DNA of 64,000 bases from Rhizobacter sp. SG703 (GTDB taxonomy: Bacteria > Pseudomonadota > Gammaproteobacteria > Burkholderiales > Burkholderiaceae_C): contig NZ_JAAZQK010000005.1 of the NCBI RefSeq assembly GCF_012275445.1, positions 481,708 to 545,707 on the forward strand. The letters are read 5' to 3'. This document shows, piece by piece, positions 27,753-36,791 of the stretch. Under the pieces are notes generated by a model. It searched no databases, was not told where the DNA came from, and saw only the letters and a list, made by a program, of their open reading frames with translations. The stretch's first letter is position 1. Each line of letters starts with the position of its first letter. Position numbers and translations under genes: made by a program.

Positions 27753-28573
27753 CGCGGGTCTCAATAAAGGCGACGGGAGGCCGCAATCCGACCCGATACG
27801 ATTCATTGATCGAGAAGGTTTTCTTCGACAAATTTAGCGACGGTGCCACTAAGCTCGAGTTCGAACGAGCCGACATCAAGGACGCTGCGAAGGTGCTGGA
27901 CTTAAAGCTGCCCGACAATCTCGGCGACGTCATCTACGCATTTCGTTTTCGCGCGGCTCTTCCTTCTAGAGTGATCGAAACACAACCCGAAGGGCGAGAG
28001 TGGATCATTCAACTGGCAGGCCGCGGCAAGTATCGCTTTCGGTTGGCGAGGGCCAATCGCATTGTTCCGAACAAGACATTGGCGACGATCAAGATTCCGG
28101 ACAACACGCCCGAAATCATCATGCGTTATCCCCTCGACGACGAGCAGGCGCTGCTAGCCAAGGTTCGATACAACCGGCTGATCGACATCTTCCTTGGTTT
28201 GACAACGTACTCGCTACAGAATCATCTGCGCACGACCGTCGCCGAACTCGGGCAGATCGAGATCGACGAGCTGTACATCGGAATCGACAAGCACGGTTGC
28301 CACTACATTATTCCTGTGCAAGCCAAAGGCGGGACTGATCAGATTTCCATCGTTCAAACGGAGCAAGACATCAAGTGGTGCAAGCAGGAATTTCCTGAAT
28401 TGCGGTGCAAGGCTATCTCGGCGCAATTTGTTAGCGCTGAACAGATCGCTCTTTTCGAACTCAAGATCGAAGATGAGGAACTTCTCGAACTGAAGATAGT
28501 TGAAGAGCGGCACTACAAGCTTGTTCCGGCCCGAGATCTCGACAAAGACGAAATCTCGGCCTATAGGTCATGA
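27749..28573 (+). CDS. type II restriction endonuclease, PD-(D/E)XK-like
   Basis: This 274-residue protein overlaps the methyltransferase by ATGA. The segment IEIDELYIGIDKHGCHYIIPVQAKGG (about 169-194) has the E...D...(Q)AK pattern of PD-(D/E)XK nucleases, with Gln in place of the second acidic residue. It probably cleaves the site protected by the upstream methyltransferase. Assignment rests on this motif plus position; I do not know the isoschizomer family. Confidence 0.75.
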   Translation: MTRVSIKATGGRNPTRYDSLIEKVFFDKFSDGATKLEFERADIKDAAKVLDLKLPDNLGDVIYAFRFRAALPSRVIETQPEGREWIIQLAGRGKYRFRLARANRIVPNKTLATIKIPDNTPEIIMRYPLDDEQALLAKVRYNRLIDIFLGLTTYSLQNHLRTTVAELGQIEIDELYIGIDKHGCHYIIPVQAKGGTDQISIVQTEQDIKWCKQEFPELRCKAISAQFVSAEQIALFELKIEDEELLELKIVEERHYKLVPARDLDKDEISAYRS

Positions 28574-28800
28574 ATCTGCCGCCCCGCTTCTACCGTGGCG
28601 ATCTGCCGCCGCGTGAAGCAGATCTCGTGCGCGTAAAGCGCGCCTTGAGCCGCGGGCCGTTGACGAAACGAGGGCTGATCGAAGCAACTGGCCTAACCCA
28701 GACTCGCACATTCTGTACTCTCGATGCGCTCATTGTGCGCGGCGAAGTTTCATATGACGTGAGCCGTCGCGAGTTCTTGCTACAACTGCCGCTTACCTGA
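28570..28800 (+). CDS. small winged-helix protein of the RM operon
   Basis: This 76-residue basic protein overlaps the endonuclease by ATGA. RVKRALSRGPLTKRGLIEATGLTQTRTFCTLDALIVRGEVSYDVSRREFLLQL reads as a winged helix-turn-helix with a beta wing. It may regulate the operon or assist the endonuclease. Unlike classical C proteins it is last, not first, in the operon. Confidence 0.65.
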   Translation: MNLPPRFYRGDLPPREADLVRVKRALSRGPLTKRGLIEATGLTQTRTFCTLDALIVRGEVSYDVSRREFLLQLPLT

Positions 28801-28876
28801 GTGTGCCTGACGCCGAGGGCGCGCGATGCGAGATTCTGCGGTGTGAGAGCAGCGTTAGTTGTCGTGACGAAGCGGA

Positions 28877-29332
28877 TCACTCCAACGCCAACGCCCAACC
28901 CACGCCAGACACCTTCCCGTCCATGACGGTGAACACCAAACGATCGTGCGCCCCGCGCCATCGGTAAACCCAAAGCTGCCCAGCCGCGGGAACTGACCGC
29001 GCACCTCCGTCGCGCACCTCCATCAGCCGAGCCACCCCCTCGCACTCCGCCGACGGGCACCCCACCCGCGCATCCGGCTCCCCCATCAACTCCACCACCC
29101 GCGCCACCCCCGTCCCCGGCGCCGACAACCCATCAACCAGGCACTGCATCACTCGATGCTTTCGCCCCTGCCACCGGTCGACGTCCGCGTTCCACGCCCC
29201 GCCCTCAAAGTGCCCCCGCACCGCCCGCAACGCCGCGAACTCCTTCGCCCATTGCGCCGCATCCCCTTCGCACGCACGCGAATTACCGCAACACGCGGCA
29301 ATTGCCAACACCCAATAAATAACCCTGTTCAT
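28877..29332 (-). CDS. small exported protein of unknown function
   Basis: The 151-residue product starts MNRVIYWVLAIAACCGNSRACEGDAAQWAKEF. The first 20 residues are a signal peptide, and cysteines around 14-21 leave open a lipoprotein form. The mature part has scattered Cys (CLVDG, CPSAEC) and ends in short strands (QLWVYRWRGAHDRLVFTVMDGKVSGVGW) like small beta-rich outer-membrane-assembly-type domains. I do not recognise the family. Confidence 0.6.
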   Translation of the reverse strand: MNRVIYWVLAIAACCGNSRACEGDAAQWAKEFAALRAVRGHFEGGAWNADVDRWQGRKHRVMQCLVDGLSAPGTGVARVVELMGEPDARVGCPSAECEGVARLMEVRDGGARSVPAAGQLWVYRWRGAHDRLVFTVMDGKVSGVGWALALE

Positions 29333-29470
29333 CTTGTTACCCCCATCGCCGCGCCAGGGGAAGTCCCCCAGAATCATTCGGCGCTCCGATGGGTCGATCC
29401 CCGTTCGAGAGCGCGCGCCGATCCAGCCCACGCAGCTGGGCTGGTACCGTAAACCACAAGGGAGCGTTCC

Positions 29471-31690
29471 ATGACCAACGTACGTCCGCAACCGCGGGCG
29501 GCACTTGCCGCGTTGTTCCTTGCAGTTTTCGCAGTACCGTCAGCCTTCTCACAGCAGTCTCAGCAGTCCACACCGTCGACCTCCGCCACACGCCTGCCCG
29601 GCCAGGTGGCCACCCCACAAGACACCGCCTCCGAAATGCGCCTGTTGCGACAACAGGAAAAGCAGCGCACCAACATCTACAAGGCCTTCTACCCCGACGC
29701 AGCCATGCTGCGCAAGGCCGCCGTCACCTTCCACGCCAACCTGCTCGAATCCAACTACGAACAGGGCTTCCTCGTCCTCGAACTCGAAGCGGCCGACATC
29801 GCCGCGCTGCGCAGCTTCGGCTTCCGCATCGAGAACGCGCCCGAGTTCATCCAGCGCCGCAACGACTTCCTGGCCGCCATCCAGGCCGCCGCCGACGCCC
29901 GGAGCCGCACCACCGGCGCCAGCACCGATGGCAGCACCGGCATCACCAGCGCTGCCGCTGGCGACGCCACCATCCAGTCCATCCCCGGCTACAGCTGCTA
30001 CGAAACGGTCGAAGAAACCTTCTCCGCCGCATCGGCCTTCACCACCACCTATCCGACGCTCGCCAGCTGGATCGACATCGGCGACTCCTGGCAGAAGACC
30101 GTCGGCTCCGGCGGCTACGACATGCGGGTGCTGAAGATCACCAACAGCGCCGTCGGCGGCACCAAGCCCAAGCTGTTCGTCAACAGCGCGATCCACGCCC
30201 GCGAATACACCACCGCGCCGCTGAACCTGGAGTTCGCGCGCTGGCTGCTCAACGGCTACGGCACCAACCCCGACGCCACCTGGATCGTCGACCACCACGA
30301 GGTGCACCTGCTGCTGCAGACCAACCCCGACGGCCGCAAGAAGGCCGAAGGCGGGCTCTCGTGGCGCAAGAACACCAACACTGCCTACTGCGGCGCCACC
30401 AGCAACACCCGCGGCGCCGACCTGAACCGCAACTTCACGTTCGGCTGGAACAGCACCGGCGGTTCGGGCTCCAGCGGCAACCAGTGCGACCTCACCTACC
30501 GGGGCGCATCGGCCGGCTCCGAACCCGAGACGCAGGCGGTGCAGAACTACATCCGCAGCATCTTCCCCGACCGCCGCGGCCCGAACCCGGGTGACGGCGC
30601 GCCGGTCGACACGATGGGCATCCACATCGACGTGCACAGCTACAGCCAGCTGGTGCTGTGGCCGTGGGGCACCACGTCGACGCCGACGGCCAACGCCACC
30701 GCGCTGCAGACGCTGGGCCGCCGCCTCGCGTACTTCAACGGCTACACGCCGGAGCAGTCGATCGGCCTCTACGCGACCGACGGCACCAGCGACGGCCCGA
30801 GCTACGGCGAGCTCGGCGTGGCGGCCTACACGATCGAGCTGGGCTCCAGCTTCTTCGAGAGCTGCACCACCTACAACAACACGACGAAGCCGGCGAACCT
30901 GCCGGCGCTGATCTACGCCGCCAAGGTGGTGCGCGCGCCGTACCAGATCCCCGCGGGGGCCGACGTGACCTCGGTGACGCTCGGCAGCGACGCGAGCGGC
31001 GGCGGCGTGCTCGCCGGCACGCCGGTGTCGCTGACGGCATCGGCCACCGACACCCGCTTCAACCAGAGCAACGGCACCGAGCCCACGCTCAACGTGACCG
31101 GCGGCGAGGCCTACATCGACACCCCGCCGTGGGTGGCCGGTGCCACGGCCATTCCGCTGACGGCCACCGACGGCAGCTTCAACCAGACCACCGAGTCGTT
31201 GAGCGGCACGCTGGCCACCACCGGCCTGTCGCTGGGCAAGCACCTGGTGTTCGTGCGCGCCAAGGTGTCGTCGGGGCAGTGGGGTCCGGTGACGGCGCAG
31301 TTCCTGAAGATCGCGAGCGTGGTCACGCCGGGCAACAACGAGACCGAACCGAACGACAACATCGGCACCGCCAACACGGTGGCGGCGGCCGGCACGTGGA
31401 ACGGCGCGATGGGTTCGTCGACGGATGGCGACTACTTCCTGGTGAACCTGCCGGCCGGCAAGACGCTGACCGCGACGCTGACGCCCAACGCAACGAGCGA
31501 CTACGACCTCTACATCTACAACGCGTCCGGCACCCAGCTGGCCGCGAGCGAGAAGAGCGTGGGCGTGGTCGATTCGGCGAGTGTCAGCAACACCGGCACC
31601 ACTGCGTCGGCACGCTACGTGCGCGTGAAGTTCTACAGCGGCGGCACCGGCGCGACGAACGGGACGTATACGCTGGGGTTCAACTGGTAG
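29471..31690 (+). CDS. secreted M14 zinc carboxypeptidase with C-terminal PPC domain
   Basis: The 739-residue protein has a signal peptide (about 1-27, ending AFSQ), a propeptide-like segment, then an M14 domain. Zinc ligands are H242 and E245 (NSAIHAREY) and H389 (HIDVHSYSQ); the catalytic Glu is E456 (YTIELGSS). An Ig-like region precedes a bacterial pre-peptidase C-terminal domain (about 625-739, TEPNDNIGTANTV...DGDYFLVNLPAGKTL). It should remove C-terminal residues from extracellular proteins. The PPC domain is typical of secreted, often self-processed proteases. Confidence 0.92.
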   Translation: MTNVRPQPRAALAALFLAVFAVPSAFSQQSQQSTPSTSATRLPGQVATPQDTASEMRLLRQQEKQRTNIYKAFYPDAAMLRKAAVTFHANLLESNYEQGFLVLELEAADIAALRSFGFRIENAPEFIQRRNDFLAAIQAAADARSRTTGASTDGSTGITSAAAGDATIQSIPGYSCYETVEETFSAASAFTTTYPTLASWIDIGDSWQKTVGSGGYDMRVLKITNSAVGGTKPKLFVNSAIHAREYTTAPLNLEFARWLLNGYGTNPDATWIVDHHEVHLLLQTNPDGRKKAEGGLSWRKNTNTAYCGATSNTRGADLNRNFTFGWNSTGGSGSSGNQCDLTYRGASAGSEPETQAVQNYIRSIFPDRRGPNPGDGAPVDTMGIHIDVHSYSQLVLWPWGTTSTPTANATALQTLGRRLAYFNGYTPEQSIGLYATDGTSDGPSYGELGVAAYTIELGSSFFESCTTYNNTTKPANLPALIYAAKVVRAPYQIPAGADVTSVTLGSDASGGGVLAGTPVSLTASATDTRFNQSNGTEPTLNVTGGEAYIDTPPWVAGATAIPLTATDGSFNQTTESLSGTLATTGLSLGKHLVFVRAKVSSGQWGPVTAQFLKIASVVTPGNNETEPNDNIGTANTVAAAGTWNGAMGSSTDGDYFLVNLPAGKTLTATLTPNATSDYDLYIYNASGTQLAASEKSVGVVDSASVSNTGTTASARYVRVKFYSGGTGATNGTYTLGFNW

Positions 31691-31769
31691 AAGTCGCTCG
31701 GCCAGCGATGTGAGGGTCAGGGTCCGCCGCTACCATCGGCGGACCCGCTTCATTCCTCCGCCCCGCCCC

Positions 31770-32408
31770 ATGGCCCTCTCCGACTGGCTCGCCTTCCTCC
31801 TCGTCTCGCTGTTCGTCACCTTCACGCCCGGCCCGGCCGTGCTGCTGGCGGTGTCCAACTCGATCGGTGTCGGGCCGGCCCGCGCGATGATCAGCTCGCT
31901 CGGCAATGCGGTCGGGTTGCTGCTGGTGTCCACCGCCGCCACCGCCGGGCTCGGCGTGGTGCTGCAGACCTCGGCCACCGCCTTCCTGGTGTTGAAGCTG
32001 CTCGGCGCCGGCTACCTCGTCTACCTCGGCATCCGGCAATGGCGCAGCGGCGGCGCGATGTTCGCCGAGCCGTCCAGCACCCAGGCGCGGGCCGGCACAC
32101 CGGCCTGGCGGCTGTTCGGCAACGGCCTCACCGTGGCGCTGACCAACCCGAAGGCCATCCTGTTCTTCACCGCGCTGTTCCCGCAGTTCATGAAGGCCGG
32201 TGCCGGCGCTGCGCAGCAGTTCGCCGTGCTCACCGTCACCTTCGCCGGCTGCGCGGTCTTCGCGCATGCGGTCTACGTGCTGCTCGCGCGCAGCGTGAAG
32301 GGCCGGCTCGCCGCACCGCACCGCGCCCGGTGGTTGAACCGCGCGTTCGGCGGTAGCTTCGTGCTGCTCGGCCTGAGTCTTCTGGGCCTGCGCAGCAAGG
32401 CCGCCTGA
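31770..32408 (+). CDS. LysE-family amino-acid exporter
   Basis: The 212-residue protein has six hydrophobic helices and the family hallmarks FVTFTPGPAVLLAVSNS (N-terminal), GAGYLVYLGIRQWRSG and NPKAILFFTALFPQF. It probably exports amino acids or similar metabolites across the inner membrane; the substrate is unknown. The ATG at 31770 immediately precedes the first helix; an in-frame GTG upstream would add a basic leader. Confidence 0.9.
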   Translation: MALSDWLAFLLVSLFVTFTPGPAVLLAVSNSIGVGPARAMISSLGNAVGLLLVSTAATAGLGVVLQTSATAFLVLKLLGAGYLVYLGIRQWRSGGAMFAEPSSTQARAGTPAWRLFGNGLTVALTNPKAILFFTALFPQFMKAGAGAAQQFAVLTVTFAGCAVFAHAVYVLLARSVKGRLAAPHRARWLNRAFGGSFVLLGLSLLGLRSKAA

Positions 32409-32541
32409 GCGCACAAGTCCCGACGGCAGATTCCTACAGGCGCGCCGCGCCTGCTCCGATGGTGCGCGACCTCCCGGAATGGACCAATGGAGGTCACGCC
32501 GCCGGCATGTCGCAGGCGGCAGCGCAGTGAAGGAGACCCTC

Positions 32542-32880
32542 ATGAGCAATCCCGTCATCTCTTCCGACAAGGTCGAAGGCACCGCGGTCTACGCAAGCAA
32601 CGGCGACAAGCTCGGTTCGATCGACGACCTGATCATCGACAAGCGCTCCGGCCAGGTGCGCTATGCCGCCCTCGAGTTCGGCGGCTTCCTCGGTGTCGGC
32701 ACCGACCGCTACCCGGTGCCGTGGGCCATGCTGAAGTACGACACCAACCTCGACGGCTATGTCGTGCCGCTGTCCGAATCGCAGCTCAACGGCGCGCCGC
32801 GCTACGCCGAGAACGACGAGCCGACCTACGACGACAACTACGGCCGCCGCGTGTACGACTACTACGGCGTGGGCTGGTAA
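32542..32880 (+). CDS. PRC-barrel domain protein
   Basis: This 112-residue acidic protein starts MSNPVISSDKVEGTAVYASNGDKLGSIDDLIIDKRSGQVRYAALEFGGFLGVG, the classical PRC-barrel strand pattern. A Tyr/Asp-rich tail (YDDNYGRRVYDYYGVGW) follows. The domain is found in photosynthetic reaction-centre H subunits, RimM and many stress-type small proteins; its role here is unknown. AAGGAGA lies 8 bp before the ATG. A strong bidirectional hairpin follows the stop. Confidence 0.88.
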   Translation: MSNPVISSDKVEGTAVYASNGDKLGSIDDLIIDKRSGQVRYAALEFGGFLGVGTDRYPVPWAMLKYDTNLDGYVVPLSESQLNGAPRYAENDEPTYDDNYGRRVYDYYGVGW

Positions 32881-32905
32881 GCGGCCGGCTCGCCGCCAAG
32901 CTCGG

Positions 32906-32936
32906 CCGAGGGCACGGCGCCTTGCCGTGCCCTCGG
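32906..32936. terminator. bidirectional hairpin terminator between convergent genes
   Basis: CCGAGGGCACGGC (32906-32918) pairs perfectly with GCCGTGCCCTCGG (32924-32936) around a 5-nt loop. It lies between the stop of the PRC-barrel gene and the stop of the convergent esterase gene. A short CTTGT follows on the plus strand; the T-tract is weak, as is usual in GC-rich genomes. Confidence 0.75.
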
Positions 32937-32940
32937 CTTG

Positions 32941-34104
32941 TCAGAAGCGGTCGAAGAACGACTTGATTTCCGTCGCTGCGAAGCCCGGCGGCCAGTGGCC
33001 GCCGTTGGCATACCCGCACCAGGCCACCGGCTTGTTGTCGGTGCAACCCTGGTAGATCACGCAGCCGTTGGTGCCGATCGCGGCGGTGGCCTGCGTGCAG
33101 CTGTTCTTGGCCAGGTACTTGTCTCGCGCCTCCTCGCCGAACTGGTAGCCGACGACGGCATCTTCCTTGGCATGCAACAGGATCGCCGCGGTCTTGTTCG
33201 AGGAGGTGGCGCAGCCGCTCCAGACGGATCCCGACATCGGTGCCACGGCGCGGAAGACGTCGCCCATCTGGCAACCGATCGCGTTCGACATCATTCCGCC
33301 GAAGCTGAAGCCGGTCGCAAACGTGCGGCTGGTGTCGGTGCACAGCCCCTGCTTCAGCTGGGTGACCATCGCGCCGATGAAGCGGATGTCCCGGTCATTC
33401 GGGTTGGCCCAGCCGGCGTCCAGGCCGGCCGGCGCGACGAAGATCGCGCTCTCGCCGTAGAGCTCCTTCAAGCCATAGAAAGGCTTGCCGCTGGCCCAGC
33501 TGTTGCCGTTGTAGACGTCCGTCGCACTGCCGTCGCGCCAGTGGAGCCCGACGATCAACGGATAGGCCTTGTCGCTCTTGTAGCCCGACGGAAGGCGAAC
33601 CCAGAACTCGCGCGTGACGCCATCTGAAGACAGCGTGTATTTGCCACTTGCAAACTGGGCGGCTTTGCCGCATCCGGCGCTGAAGTTCGAAGGTGCGGGC
33701 GCCGGTGCAGGTGCAGGTGCAGGTGCGGGCGCCGGTGCAGGTGCAGGTGCAGGTGCGGGCGCCGGTGCAGGTGCGGGCGCCGGTGCAGGTGCGGGCGCCG
33801 GTGCAGGTGCAGGTGCAGGCGCCGGTGCAGGTGCAGGCGCCGGTGCAGGTGCAGGTGCAGGTGCAGGTGCAGGTGCAGGTGCAGGTGCAGGTGCAGGTGC
33901 AGGTGCAGGTGCGGGTGCAGGTGCAGGTGCGGGTGCGGGTGCGGGTGCGGGTGCGGGCGCTGGTGCCGGTGCTGGTGCCGGTGCAGGTGCATTCGCCACA
34001 GGTGCGGCGGAATCCGAGTCATCGCCGCTTCCGCAAGCGGACAGAACCAGCGCGCACAGCAAGGCGCTGGCCGCGTGGGTGGAGGTGAGGTGTCGGCGTG
34101 TCAT
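32941..34104 (-). CDS. lipoprotein esterase, PHB-depolymerase/feruloyl-esterase type
   Basis: This 387-residue protein has a lipobox LVLSAC (Cys about 24), then a Pro-Ala linker of about 100 residues, then an esterase domain. YPLIVGLHWRDGSATDVY is the oxyanion region, FATGFSFGGMMSNAIGC the nucleophile elbow, AAILLHAKEDAVVGY the acid region and GYANGGHWPPG the His. Paired Cys residues suit an extracytoplasmic enzyme. Relatives cleave feruloyl or acetyl esters on xylan, or polyhydroxyalkanoates. With the nearby cellulases and pectate lyase, a hemicellulose-ester substrate is plausible. Confidence 0.8.
   Translation of the reverse strand: MTRRHLTSTHAASALLCALVLSACGSGDDSDSAAPVANAPAPAPAPAPAPAPAPAPAPAPAPAPAPAPAPAPAPAPAPAPAPAPAPAPAPAPAPAPAPAPAPAPAPAPAPAPAPAPAPAPAPAPAPAPAPAPAPAPAPSNFSAGCGKAAQFASGKYTLSSDGVTREFWVRLPSGYKSDKAYPLIVGLHWRDGSATDVYNGNSWASGKPFYGLKELYGESAIFVAPAGLDAGWANPNDRDIRFIGAMVTQLKQGLCTDTSRTFATGFSFGGMMSNAIGCQMGDVFRAVAPMSGSVWSGCATSSNKTAAILLHAKEDAVVGYQFGEEARDKYLAKNSCTQATAAIGTNGCVIYQGCTDNKPVAWCGYANGGHWPPGFAATEIKSFFDRF
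33691..33990 (-). repeat. near-pure Pro-Ala-coding hexamer array
   Basis: GGTGCA/GGTGCG/GGCGCC hexamers repeat for 300 bp inside the esterase gene and encode about 100 residues of Pro-Ala. The central part (about 33837-33915) is almost pure GCAGGT, unlike the more diverged linkers of neighbouring genes, which implies recent slippage expansion. Length polymorphism between strains is likely. Confidence 0.9.
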
Positions 34105-34229
34105 GCCGTCATTGTGCGAGGCGTAAACCCAGCAAACTTGACGGCCCGGTGACGATTCGCCGCGGAGCGCGAAGCTTGTTGAAACAGGATGCAAGCCGGC
34201 GCCTCGCCGCCGGCGTCACCGGATCGCAG

Positions 34230-34874
34230 TCAGGGCCTGGCCAGCACCACGTGCAGTGCCTTCGGCGTGCCGACGTGCTCGGTGCAGCGGAAGCCCTGCG
34301 CCGTCAGGTCGATGCCCGCCAGCAACGATTCACCACGCCCCAGCAGCGTCGGCGAAATCGCCAGGTGCATCTCGTCGATCAGCCCGGCCTGCAGGTACTG
34401 GCGGATCGTCGACACGCCCCCGCCGACGCGCACGTCCTTGCCTTGCGCCGCATCGCGTGCGCGCTCCAGCGCTTCATGGATGCCGCCGGTGATGAAATGG
34501 AAGGTCGTGCCGCCCTTCATTTCCAGCGGCGCGCGCGCATGGTGCGTCAGCACGAACACCGGCACGTGGTACGGCGGGGTGTCGCCCCACCAGCCCTTCC
34601 ACTGGTCGTCGGGCCACGGGCCGCGCACCGGGCCGAACATGTTGCGGCCGAGGATCCACGCGCCCATGTTCTCGAAGCTGCGCTTCGCGAAGCCGTCGTC
34701 GACGTTGGCCTCGCCGCCGGGCTGGCCGAGCATCGCCTGGAAGGTCGTGGTGCCGAAGAACCATTCGTGCAGCGTCTCGCCGCCGACGCCGAGCGGGTTC
34801 TGCAGGCTCTGGTCGGGGCCGGCACCGAAGCCGTCGAGGGATACCGAGAACGCAGCTACCTTGAGTCTGGACAT
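34230..34874 (-). CDS. dihydrofolate reductase-like (RibD C-terminal) protein
   Basis: The 214-residue protein begins MSRLKVAAFSVSLDGFGAGPDQSLQNPLG and contains GAWILGRNMFG, TTFHFITGGIHEALE and DVRVGGGVSTIRQYLQAGLIDEMHLAISPTLLGRGESLL. These are the hallmarks of the stand-alone RibD_C/YyaP-type reductase family. It probably uses NADPH in the cytosol; the substrate is unknown. It lies 66 bp downstream of dsbD in the same direction but may have its own transcript. Confidence 0.88.
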   Translation of the reverse strand: MSRLKVAAFSVSLDGFGAGPDQSLQNPLGVGGETLHEWFFGTTTFQAMLGQPGGEANVDDGFAKRSFENMGAWILGRNMFGPVRGPWPDDQWKGWWGDTPPYHVPVFVLTHHARAPLEMKGGTTFHFITGGIHEALERARDAAQGKDVRVGGGVSTIRQYLQAGLIDEMHLAISPTLLGRGESLLAGIDLTAQGFRCTEHVGTPKALHVVLARP

Positions 34875-34940
34875 GAGGGTCTCCTGAAAGCGGTTGTCCT
34901 TATACGACGAACCACCGCGATCAGGATCGACACCCCTTTT

Positions 34941-36791
34941 TCAGAGGCCGGCTGCGCTCAGCGCCTCGCCAAACTCCGCCGCCGGCTGGAACCCCACCAC
35001 CCGCGTGCCCGCCTTCTCGCGGCCGCTGCCGTCGAAGAACACGATGCCCGGCGGGCCGAACAGCCCGAAGCGCTTCAGCAGCGCCTTGTCGTCGGCGCTG
35101 TTCGCCGTCACGTCGGCCTGCAGCAGCAGCGCGCCGGCCATCCGCGACTGCACCGGCGGCTGGTTGAAGGTCAGGTGCTCCATCTCCTTGCAGGCCACGC
35201 ACCAGTCGGCATAGAAGTCGAGCATCACCGGTTTGCCGCCAGCGGTGGCCAGCAGTGCATCGAGCTCGGCCACGCTGCGCACGCGCTTGAACGACGGACC
35301 CTCGGCCACCGCCTGTGCCGCAGCGCGCGCACCGCCACCGCCGCTGAACCTCGCGAGCGGCTGCAGCAGGTCGCCGCCACCCGACAGCGCGCCGGCCACC
35401 TGCGCCACGCCGACCAGCCCGAGCACCAGCGCCACGCCGCGCAGCAGGCGGTGCTTGCCCGACGCCGGCGCGCCGCGCCCGTCGAACAGCCACGCCGCGC
35501 CGACCAGCAGCCCGGCGCCGACGATGCCCATCACCACCGCCGACGGCAGCACCGGCGACACGATCCACAGCGCGACGCCGAGCAGCAGCACGCCGAACAG
35601 GTGCTTCACGCCTTCCATCCACGCACCGGTGCGCGGCAGCAGCGAGCCGGCCGACACGCCGACCAGCAGCAGCGGCACGCTCATGCCGGCCGCCAGGCTG
35701 AACAGCGCGAGCCCGCCGATCAGCACGTCGCGCGACTGGCTGATGAAGACCAGCGCGCCGGCCAGTGGCGCCGCGACGCACGGCCCGACGATCAGCGCCG
35801 ACAGCCCGCCCATCGCGAACACGCCCACGTGCTGCCCGCCGCGCAGCTTGCCCGCGCCGGCGTTCAGCTTCTCCTGGATCGCACCCGGCATCTGCAGCTC
35901 GTACACGCCGAACATCGACAGCGACAGCAGCGCCAGCAGCAGCGCGAAGGCTCCGAGCACCCACGCGTTCTGCAGCGCGGCGGCCAGCCCTTCGCCGGCC
36001 AGCCCGGCTGCGACGCCGAGCGCGGTGTAGACCATCGCCATGCCGAGCGAGTACGCGAGCGCCAGCCCGAAGCCGCGTGCCCGCGACACCGGGCCGCTGG
36101 TGCCGACGATGATCGACGACAGGATCGGCACCATCGGCAGCACGCAGGGCGTGAACGACAGCAGCAAGCCGGCGACGAGGAACACGCCGGCGACCGTCAG
36201 CAGGCTGCCCGAGCGCAGCGCCGATTCGACGCGGCCGCTGGCCGACTCGGCCGCCGCCGGAGCGGCCGCGGTCGGCGCGGCGGGGGCGGCCACGACGGCC
36301 GCCGTCGCCGTCGTTTCCGGCACGCCCTCCGGCAGCCACGACACCTGCTGCAGCGCGCCGTCCTTCACGCGCGCGCTGATGCCGGCGTTCTGCGGCGGGT
36401 AGCACAGTCCCTTGTCGGCACACCCCTGGTAACTGATCGCGACCGCGAAGTCGCCGCTCGCGCTGCGCACCGGCAGCGCCACCGTCACCGCACCGCGCAG
36501 CGTCTCGACGTACTTGCCGAAGCCTTCGTCGTACTCCTGCGGGCCGTGCGGCAGCACCGGCTCGGCCAGCGTCGCGGCGCCCGTCGCCGTGACCACCGGC
36601 GCCCCGACCGTGATCCGGTCGCGGTACAGGTGGTAGCCCGGCGCCACGTCCAGGCGCACCTCGATCGTCTTCGCATCGCGCAGCTGCACGCTGCTGCGGA
36701 AGGCCTGCGCGGGGTCGAGGAACTCGTCCGCCGCGAAGGCCGGCGCGGCCAGCAGCGCCAGCGCGGAAACCGCCCAACGCCACATCGTCAT
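34941..36791 (-). CDS. dsbD: thiol:disulfide interchange protein DsbD
   Basis: This 616-residue inner-membrane protein has a signal peptide and a periplasmic N-domain with the Cys pair CADKGLC. Eight membrane helices carry the redox Cys in LLSFTPCVLPMVPIL and GGLSALIVGPCVAAPLAGAL. The C-terminal thioredoxin domain has YADWCVACKEM. It carries electrons from cytosolic thioredoxin to periplasmic thiol proteins. Its ATG overlaps the upstream stop by 4 bp, so it is the last gene of the cell-wall-degradation unit. There it could keep TlpA and cytochrome cysteines reduced. Confidence 0.93.
   Translation of the reverse strand: MTMWRWAVSALALLAAPAFAADEFLDPAQAFRSSVQLRDAKTIEVRLDVAPGYHLYRDRITVGAPVVTATGAATLAEPVLPHGPQEYDEGFGKYVETLRGAVTVALPVRSASGDFAVAISYQGCADKGLCYPPQNAGISARVKDGALQQVSWLPEGVPETTATAAVVAAPAAPTAAAPAAAESASGRVESALRSGSLLTVAGVFLVAGLLLSFTPCVLPMVPILSSIIVGTSGPVSRARGFGLALAYSLGMAMVYTALGVAAGLAGEGLAAALQNAWVLGAFALLLALLSLSMFGVYELQMPGAIQEKLNAGAGKLRGGQHVGVFAMGGLSALIVGPCVAAPLAGALVFISQSRDVLIGGLALFSLAAGMSVPLLLVGVSAGSLLPRTGAWMEGVKHLFGVLLLGVALWIVSPVLPSAVVMGIVGAGLLVGAAWLFDGRGAPASGKHRLLRGVALVLGLVGVAQVAGALSGGGDLLQPLARFSGGGGARAAAQAVAEGPSFKRVRSVAELDALLATAGGKPVMLDFYADWCVACKEMEHLTFNQPPVQSRMAGALLLQADVTANSADDKALLKRFGLFGPPGIVFFDGSGREKAGTRVVGFQPAAEFGEALSAAGL

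Noticed and set aside
33691..33990. Regular repeats as a CRISPR array
   Set aside because: Units are 6 bp without spacers and code for Pro-Ala in frame; no cas genes are present.
33614..34126. Open frame of Gly-Ala repeats opposite the esterase linker
   Set aside because: It is the complement of the Pro-Ala hexamer array; no start signal or flanking domain supports it.
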